Assembly (NCBI GenBank): GCA_900539625.1
Contig: UQCW01000051.1
Coordinates: 1-19,916, forward strand
Direction of reading: 5' to 3'
Source: an uncultured Prevotella sp.
Lineage (GTDB): Bacteria; Bacteroidota; Bacteroidia; Bacteroidales; Bacteroidaceae
Length of the DNA: 19,916 bases
Under the pieces are notes generated by a model. That model saw only the letters and a list, made by a program, of their open reading frames with translations, was not told the DNA's origin and searched no databases. Below, one piece after another: positions 15,329-19,916 of the stretch. How positions within the stretch are numbered: position 1 is the stretch's first letter; every line of letters starts with the position of its first letter. Position numbers and translations under genes: made by a program.

Positions 15329-16804
15329 TTATTCGTTGACATTGAGTGTGCCCAACGCCTTACGCATGGACGCGTTGGTGAGTCTCACTTCAATCTGGGC
15401 GTCGATTTTCTCGCTGTTGGCCTGCAGCCAAGCCGTTTGGGCGGCCAGCAGGTCGCTGGTGGTGACCACGCTCTCCTTGAAGCCCACCTGTGCCGTGCGC
15501 AGGTTTTCGTCGGCTTTGCTGAGGTTGTTGAGGCTCAATTGGAGTTGCTTGTTGGCCTCGTTGACGCGGAAGGCAGACTGGTTGACCTGCAGGGCGATTT
15601 TCTCCTTGGCGTCGTCAAGCTGCAACGCGGCAATCTGCGTTTCGGCCTTGGCGGCACGCACTTTGTATTTTCCCTCGCCCCAGTTCCAAACGGGCACCTT
15701 CAGCGTAAGCCCAACGGCCCATGTTCCGCGGAATTTCTTTTCGAAACCGTTGAACACGTTGGGATTCGTTGTCAGATAGCCCCCCATCAACGCCAGTTGC
15801 GGCAGGAAGGCAGAGCGTTCAATGTTCACCTTCTCGCGGTAGATATTAACAGCCGTTTCGAGTTGATTCAGTTCCGGTCGGTTGGCAAAAGCCGTCACCG
15901 TGTCGGCCTGCGCCTCCGGCGTGAGCGTCGGCAAATCCGTCAGCGTTTCGTCGGCCAGTTTGATGGGTGTGTCCAACGGCAGTCCACACACCTGACAAAG
16001 CAGCATACGGCTCAGCGACAATCCGTTTTCCACCTTCGTGAGCGTCATCTCGGCCTCGTTGAGCTTCACACTCACCGACAAACCATTGGCCTTCGTGGCA
16101 ACGCCCTCTGCAATCATCTTCGTCACATCCTCGTCGAGATGACGCAGCATGTCGCGGTAGCTGACGGCCAGGCGCTGCTTGTTGCTCAGCGAAACCACCT
16201 GCCAATAAGCCTGGTCGGCTTCGAGCACCACCTCCTGTTCTTCGGCCCGGAGTCCCTGCTCAGCCACCTGTTCGCTGTAGCGCGTGATGCGGTCGTAAGC
16301 GCGGATTTTCCCGCCCATATAAAGCGGTTGCGTCAGCAATGCGGCCGCCGCCGTCATGTTTCGCGTGTCGGTTCTCAGTCCGTCAACGATTTGCGTTCCG
16401 ATGCCGTTCACGGCGCCGGCAATCTGCGGCAGATAGCTGCTGCCCTGCTGGATGAGCGGTGCGAGGTCAGGAAATTGCTGGACGATTTGTCCGGCCATTT
16501 CGCCAAACTTTCCCGTCATCGCCGTTCCGAGTCCCGAGAGCGTTTGTTTTTGGTGTTTGGAGAGCAAAGAAATCTCGTCGCCCGTTCGCATGTAGCTTCC
16601 CATGACCGACACTTTCGGCAGATAATTGGTGCGTGCCGCCCGGCGCATGTTGTAGGCCTGCTCTCCCTTTGCCTTGCTAATCGCCATCGCCTTGTTGTTG
16701 GCCACCGCCATTCTCCTGCAGCTGTCGAGCGAGAGCGTCTGCCCCATGCCCGCCACCGCCCAGGAGAAAGCCGATGCGATGATGATGAAAGATAGATGTT
16801 TCAT
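15329..16804 (-). CDS. TolC-family outer membrane efflux protein
   Basis: This 491-residue protein has a signal peptide (MKHLSFIIIASAFSWAVAGMGQ) followed by LSLDSCRRMAVANNKAM, the usual start of outer membrane efflux proteins. Two OEP repeats follow, with long helical segments and NRPELNQLETAVNIYREKVNIERSAFLPQLALMGGY-type sequence marking the second half (about 300-335). It forms the outer membrane exit duct for the export system. It is the first gene of the operon and is preceded by a leader of about 185 bases from a good promoter (16996-17025). Operon order is TolC-like, HlyD-like, permease, permease. No regulator gene of the TetR type precedes it here. Confidence 0.9.
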   Translation of the reverse strand: MKHLSFIIIASAFSWAVAGMGQTLSLDSCRRMAVANNKAMAISKAKGEQAYNMRRAARTNYLPKVSVMGSYMRTGDEISLLSKHQKQTLSGLGTAMTGKFGEMAGQIVQQFPDLAPLIQQGSSYLPQIAGAVNGIGTQIVDGLRTDTRNMTAAAALLTQPLYMGGKIRAYDRITRYSEQVAEQGLRAEEQEVVLEADQAYWQVVSLSNKQRLAVSYRDMLRHLDEDVTKMIAEGVATKANGLSVSVKLNEAEMTLTKVENGLSLSRMLLCQVCGLPLDTPIKLADETLTDLPTLTPEAQADTVTAFANRPELNQLETAVNIYREKVNIERSAFLPQLALMGGYLTTNPNVFNGFEKKFRGTWAVGLTLKVPVWNWGEGKYKVRAAKAETQIAALQLDDAKEKIALQVNQSAFRVNEANKQLQLSLNNLSKADENLRTAQVGFKESVVTTSDLLAAQTAWLQANSEKIDAQIEVRLTNASMRKALGTLNVNE

Positions 16805-16995
16805 TTCTTGTTTGTTTTCAATGTGTGTGCAGATGGTGTTTCAGGGTAAGTATAACTAAGATTCATCTGCGCTTGTTGTTGAAACGAATTGATAGGTATG
16901 GTCTCGTTGGCGTTCTCCCGAATCATCTGATGCAGAAATCGTTGCTGGATATTTCTGCCAGACGAATTTCCAGAACGCCTTTTGTTGTCCAACTG

Positions 16996-17025
16996 CAAAA
17001 TTACGTTTTTCCAGCCGATGCGCAA
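16996..17025 (-). promoter_or_regulatory. Promoter of the TolC-HlyD-permease operon
   Basis: The minus strand reads TTGC (17022-17025), 18 bases, TAATTTTG (16996-17003). This agrees with the other promoters in the window except that the spacer is one base shorter. The predicted start is near 16989, leaving an unusually long leader before the start codon at 16804. Confidence 0.65.
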
Positions 17026-17136
17026 TCCTTTTACCGAAAAACAGAACAATCCTTCTTCCGTATTTTCGCAAACCCCCAACGTGCCGCCGTATTTTCCGCC
17101 TTCAGCCCCGCCACGGAATCTCCCCATAAATGAGGA

Positions 17137-17167
17137 TTGCATCTCAGAGAGCAAAACCGTAACTTTG
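17137..17167 (+). promoter_or_regulatory. Promoter of the TonB-dependent receptor
   Basis: TTGC (17137-17140), 19 bases, TAACTTTG (17160-17167): an exact match to the local promoter pattern. The predicted start is near 17174, so the leader before the ATG at 17191 is only about 17 bases. Confidence 0.75.
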
Positions 17168-17190
17168 CATCCCGTTAAACAAAACAACGT

Positions 17191-19668
17191 ATGAATCATA
17201 TCCCCTTCTTGCTGGCAACCGCCAGCGCCGTATTCACTCCCTTCTGTGCCGCCGCTTGCCCGGCATTACCAGACGGCCGCCTCTCTGGACACATGGCCGT
17301 CCCTTCCAGCGTTAAGTACGAAGCAAACACCGCTGCGGAAAATGAAGCCGACACCCTGCGCCAATATGAGATAGACGAAGCAGTGGTGGTGGCCTCGCCG
17401 AAAGAAACTTCAAGTTTCAACAAGCAGCCCGTCTCCGTGACGCTCTTCAGCAAGGCCGCCCTTCAGCGCATCGACGCTCAAAGCATCAAGAGCATGGCCA
17501 ATTTCGCGCCCAATTTCTTCATGAGCAACTATGGTTCGCGCCTCTCGTCGGCCGTCTATATTCGCGGTATCGGTTCGCGCATCAACACGCCAGCCATCGG
17601 CCTCTATGTCGACAACATCCCCTATGTCGACAAGTCGGCCTACGATTTCTCTTTTCTCGACGTGACGCGCGTTGACGTGCTTCGCGGCCCGCAAGGCACG
17701 CTCTACGGCCGCAATTCTATGGGCGGACTGGTGCGCATTTTCACGGCCGACCCCTTCACCCACGAAGGCACCGACGTGAAACTGAGTGGCGCCTCGCGCA
17801 CAGCTGCGCGCTCTGTGAAAGCCGTTTCTTATTTTCACCCCTCGGCCACGACCGCGCTTTCCCTGGGCGGTTTTTACGAAGGAGAAAACGGATTCTTCCG
17901 CAACCACACAACGGGGCGCAAGGCCGACGGTTCTTCTGCCGGCGGCGGAAAAGTGCGCTTCGGCTGGAAACCTTCAGACGTTTTGCGCGTTGACCTCACG
18001 GCCAACTATGAATATAGCGACGAAGACGCCTGTCCCTATTTCTTGACGAAAGCCAACGGCCAGACGGCGCAACCCGCCCAAGAAGGCCTCATCTCGCAAA
18101 ATCGCCAGAGCAACTATCGGCGCGAGCTGGCCAGTGCTGGCCTGGGCCTTGAATGGCAAGCCCCTCGCTTCATCCTCTCTTCCGTTTCCTCCTGGCAGCA
18201 TCTGCGCGACCGCCTCTTCATGGATCAGGACTTTGTGGAGGCCGATGTCTTCTCGCTCACGCAGAAGCAGCGCTATAACACGCTGACGGAGGAACTCTCC
18301 TTGAAGAGCCATCCCGGCAAGCGCTGGCAATGGACCACTGGTGCCTTCATGATGTATCAGGACATGCACACGTCGTGTCCCGTCACGTTCTACGCCGATG
18401 GCGTCAGTTATCTGAACCGCCAGTTCCAGACGGTGCTTCCTTCGTCGCCCGCCATGTCGCTCGCTTTCACCTCGTCATCCCTGCCCTTCACGGCTTCCTT
18501 CCAGACGCCGACGCTCAATGCGGCCCTCTTCCACCAAAGCACCGTGGACCTCGGCAGCGGCCTCTCCCTCATCGCTGGCCTTCGTCTCGACTACGACCAC
18601 ACGCGCCTGAAGATGGATTCGCGTGCCGACGGACGTATGGACTATCGTTTCAGCATGCCGTCGTTCCGCATCAATGCCGACCTCTCGGCCTCCCCCGACT
18701 TGTCGGGAGAACTGGAAAACGACACTTGGCAGGTGTTGCCGAAACTGGCCTTGCAATACAACCACCGCAGTGGCCGCGGAAACGTTTATATTGCCGTGTC
18801 GAAGGGCTACCGCTCCGGCGGATACAACATCCAGAGCTATTCTGACCTCTCGCAGACACAATTGCAGAGAAACATGATGCTCGGCATCAAAGATTTCAGC
18901 ATCGCCACTATCAACGCCCTCCCGTTGCCCGAGAAGCAGAAGCAGCGCGCCATTCAGGGCATGACGGGCATCCTCGACGCCAAAACGCCGAAAGAACCAT
19001 CGTTGGCCACGTTGGCCTATAAGCCGGAACAGACGTGGAACTATGAGCTTGGCGGACACCTCACGCTCGTGCCGCAACATTTGCAGATGTTCTATACCTT
19101 CTTTTATATGCACACAAAAGACCAGCAACTCGCCCGTTTTGCCGAAAGTGGCATGGGGCGCGTGATGGTCAATGCGGGACGCTCCCGCAGTTGCGGTGCG
19201 GAACTGACGCTGCGTGCCTCCCTGCTGAACGACCGCCTGAACCTCTCAGGGTCCTACGGCTACACGAATGCAGAATTTTCGGCCTACGACCTCGGGCAGC
19301 ACAACGGCACCTCTGTTGACTACACTGGCAACAAAGTGCCCTTCGCTCCCGCCCACACCTTGGGTGCCACCGCAGAATTTCGCCAGCCGCTCAGCAATTC
19401 CCTCTGCCACGCCCTCACGCTGGGAGCCGACGTGCAAGGTGCCGGGCGCATCTGGTGGGACGAGGCCAACACCTTCTCGCAGCCCTTCTATGCCGTGGCG
19501 GGAGCCAGAATCGGCGCCGAGTTCGCTGGAAACGTCAACCTGACGCTTTGGACGAAAAACGTCACGGCCACGCGCTATGACGTCTTCTCCTTCCAGAGCA
19601 TGAACAACCAGTTTGCCCAAATCGGGCAGCCCCGTTGCTTCGGCATCGATGTCAGTGTGCATTTTTAG
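17191..19668 (+). CDS. TonB-dependent outer membrane receptor (non-SusC type)
   Basis: This 825-residue protein has a signal peptide (about 1-22) and a TonB-box-like stretch near DEAVVVASP (62-70). The plug domain lies at about 76-190, with VYIRGIGSRINTPAIGLYVDNIPY and the signature RVDVLRGPQGTLYGRNSMGG (160-179). The rest is the 22-strand barrel, ending in a typical outer-membrane C-terminus with a final Phe (DVSVHF). It lacks the N-terminal carboxypeptidase-like domain of SusC proteins and has no SusD partner, which points to a siderophore, haem, cobalamin or other small-ligand receptor rather than a glycan system. The ligand cannot be told from sequence. It is monocistronic, with its own promoter and terminator, and divergent from the export operon. 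Confidence 0.9.
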   Translation: MNHIPFLLATASAVFTPFCAAACPALPDGRLSGHMAVPSSVKYEANTAAENEADTLRQYEIDEAVVVASPKETSSFNKQPVSVTLFSKAALQRIDAQSIKSMANFAPNFFMSNYGSRLSSAVYIRGIGSRINTPAIGLYVDNIPYVDKSAYDFSFLDVTRVDVLRGPQGTLYGRNSMGGLVRIFTADPFTHEGTDVKLSGASRTAARSVKAVSYFHPSATTALSLGGFYEGENGFFRNHTTGRKADGSSAGGGKVRFGWKPSDVLRVDLTANYEYSDEDACPYFLTKANGQTAQPAQEGLISQNRQSNYRRELASAGLGLEWQAPRFILSSVSSWQHLRDRLFMDQDFVEADVFSLTQKQRYNTLTEELSLKSHPGKRWQWTTGAFMMYQDMHTSCPVTFYADGVSYLNRQFQTVLPSSPAMSLAFTSSSLPFTASFQTPTLNAALFHQSTVDLGSGLSLIAGLRLDYDHTRLKMDSRADGRMDYRFSMPSFRINADLSASPDLSGELENDTWQVLPKLALQYNHRSGRGNVYIAVSKGYRSGGYNIQSYSDLSQTQLQRNMMLGIKDFSIATINALPLPEKQKQRAIQGMTGILDAKTPKEPSLATLAYKPEQTWNYELGGHLTLVPQHLQMFYTFFYMHTKDQQLARFAESGMGRVMVNAGRSRSCGAELTLRASLLNDRLNLSGSYGYTNAEFSAYDLGQHNGTSVDYTGNKVPFAPAHTLGATAEFRQPLSNSLCHALTLGADVQGAGRIWWDEANTFSQPFYAVAGARIGAEFAGNVNLTLWTKNVTATRYDVFSFQSMNNQFAQIGQPRCFGIDVSVHF

Positions 19669-19686
19669 GATAAGTAATGGTGAAAG

Positions 19687-19719
19687 AATAACTTGGGCAA
19701 TTGCTCAAGTTATTTTTTT
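19687..19719 (+). terminator. Rho-independent terminator of the TonB receptor gene
   Basis: AATAACTTG (19687-19695) pairs perfectly with CAAGTTATT (19706-19714), with a GCAATTGC palindrome at the tip and a run of seven T (19713-19719). The stem can be extended outward because AGTAATGGT (19673-19681) can pair with ACCATTGCT (19720-19728) through one G-U pair. Confidence 0.85.
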
Positions 19720-19774
19720 ACCATTGCTAAGCTTATGCAACAGAATCAGCTTCATGGCTGTCTGCGGCCCTGTG

Positions 19775-19884
19775 CGGGCTGAAGCCCGTATGTCTCGAAC
19801 CGCAAAAATTCGATTAATTCGAACCTGCTGGCGCACGCTGCCCCTGAAAGGGGCTCATATTTAGGGTAGGGGCTTGCCCCTACC
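19775..19884. repeat. Cluster of four short hairpins, probable dispersed palindromic repeat
   Basis: In 110 bases there are four tight hairpins: CGGGC-TGAA-GCCCG (19775-19788), TTCGA-TTAAT-TCGAA (19809-19823), GCCCCT-GAA-AGGGGC (19840-19854) and GGTAGGGGC-TT-GCCCCTACC (19865-19884). There is no convincing open frame. Such clusters are typical of REP/BIME-like intergenic elements. Sequence from 19885 to the end is continuing G+C-rich non-coding DNA cut by the window edge. Confidence 0.6.
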
Positions 19885-19916
19885 TCTTGGGGCCGATTAA
19901 TGAACCTCGCCCCTGT

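Larger units (their letters stand above)
16805..17190. other. Divergent control region: export operon and TonB receptor
   Basis: This 386-base region separates two divergent transcription units and holds a promoter for each (16996-17025 minus, 17137-17167 plus). A small minus-strand frame of 41 codons (16926-16801) overlaps the tolC-like start by ATGA. No regulator gene or other element was recognised. Confidence 0.6.

Noticed and set aside
15298..15342. Upstream start for the HlyD-family protein
   Set aside because: It would overlap the tolC-like stop codon and adds a non-typical 15-residue tail before the usual MSQKSKANLL-like start and membrane anchor.
15185..16795. Long open frame (536 codons) on the plus strand opposite the tolC-like gene
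   Set aside because: It is antisense to a well-supported TolC-family protein and has arginine/histidine-rich random composition.

Overview
This window most likely comes from the chromosome of a Bacteroidales bacterium of the Prevotella/Bacteroides type. The evidence is the promoter grammar (TTGC, about 19 bases, TAnnTTTG; four good matches), the lack of strong Shine-Dalgarno sites, a Bacteroidetes-style sialic acid operon, a glycine-lipid acyltransferase pair, and an efflux operon with two ABC-2 permeases and no adjacent ATPase. The first ~148 bases are extremely G+C-rich and end in 44 consecutive C. They look like a contig-edge sequencing artefact, so the true left neighbour of the first gene is unknown.

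Layout, left to right. (1) 309-1691 (+): a two-domain protein joining an A1S_2505-like macro-like domain to a bacterial-type PARG (TIGR02452/DUF2263) domain with an intact GGG-X7-QEE signature. (2) 1846-6918 (-): a sialic acid catabolic operon read nanA, then a periplasmic mutarotase fused to a sodium:solute symporter, then nanE, closed by a perfect 14-bp-stem terminator at 1753-1812. Both intergenic gaps contain hairpins. (3) 7286-9318 (+): fabI, a very long near-perfect hairpin with a T-tract, a TPR-repeat protein, and a terminator. (4) 9489-11333 (-): glsA-glsB, the acyltransferase pair for glycine (serinolipid/flavolipin-type) lipids. (5) 11334-11830: a 500-base gap with a nested inverted repeat and a perfect 17-bp tandem duplication. 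(6) 11831-16804 (-): a TolC-HlyD-permease-permease export operon. (7) 17191-19668 (+): a lone TonB-dependent outer-membrane receptor with its own promoter and terminator. (8) 19740-19916: a cluster of four short tight-loop hairpins, probably a dispersed palindromic repeat.

How the genes fit together. The nan operon supplies anomer conversion and Na+-driven uptake of free sialic acid, aldol cleavage to ManNAc plus pyruvate, and epimerisation of ManNAc to GlcNAc. fabI and glsA/glsB are both envelope-lipid genes (fatty acid elongation, then acylation of glycine lipids), but they are divergent in operon terms and not obviously co-regulated. The export operon and the TonB receptor diverge from a shared 386-base region that holds a promoter for each. 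The least conventional items are the macro-like/PARG fusion, the mutarotase-symporter fusion, the terminator-like hairpins placed directly before start codons, and the dispersed inverted repeats.
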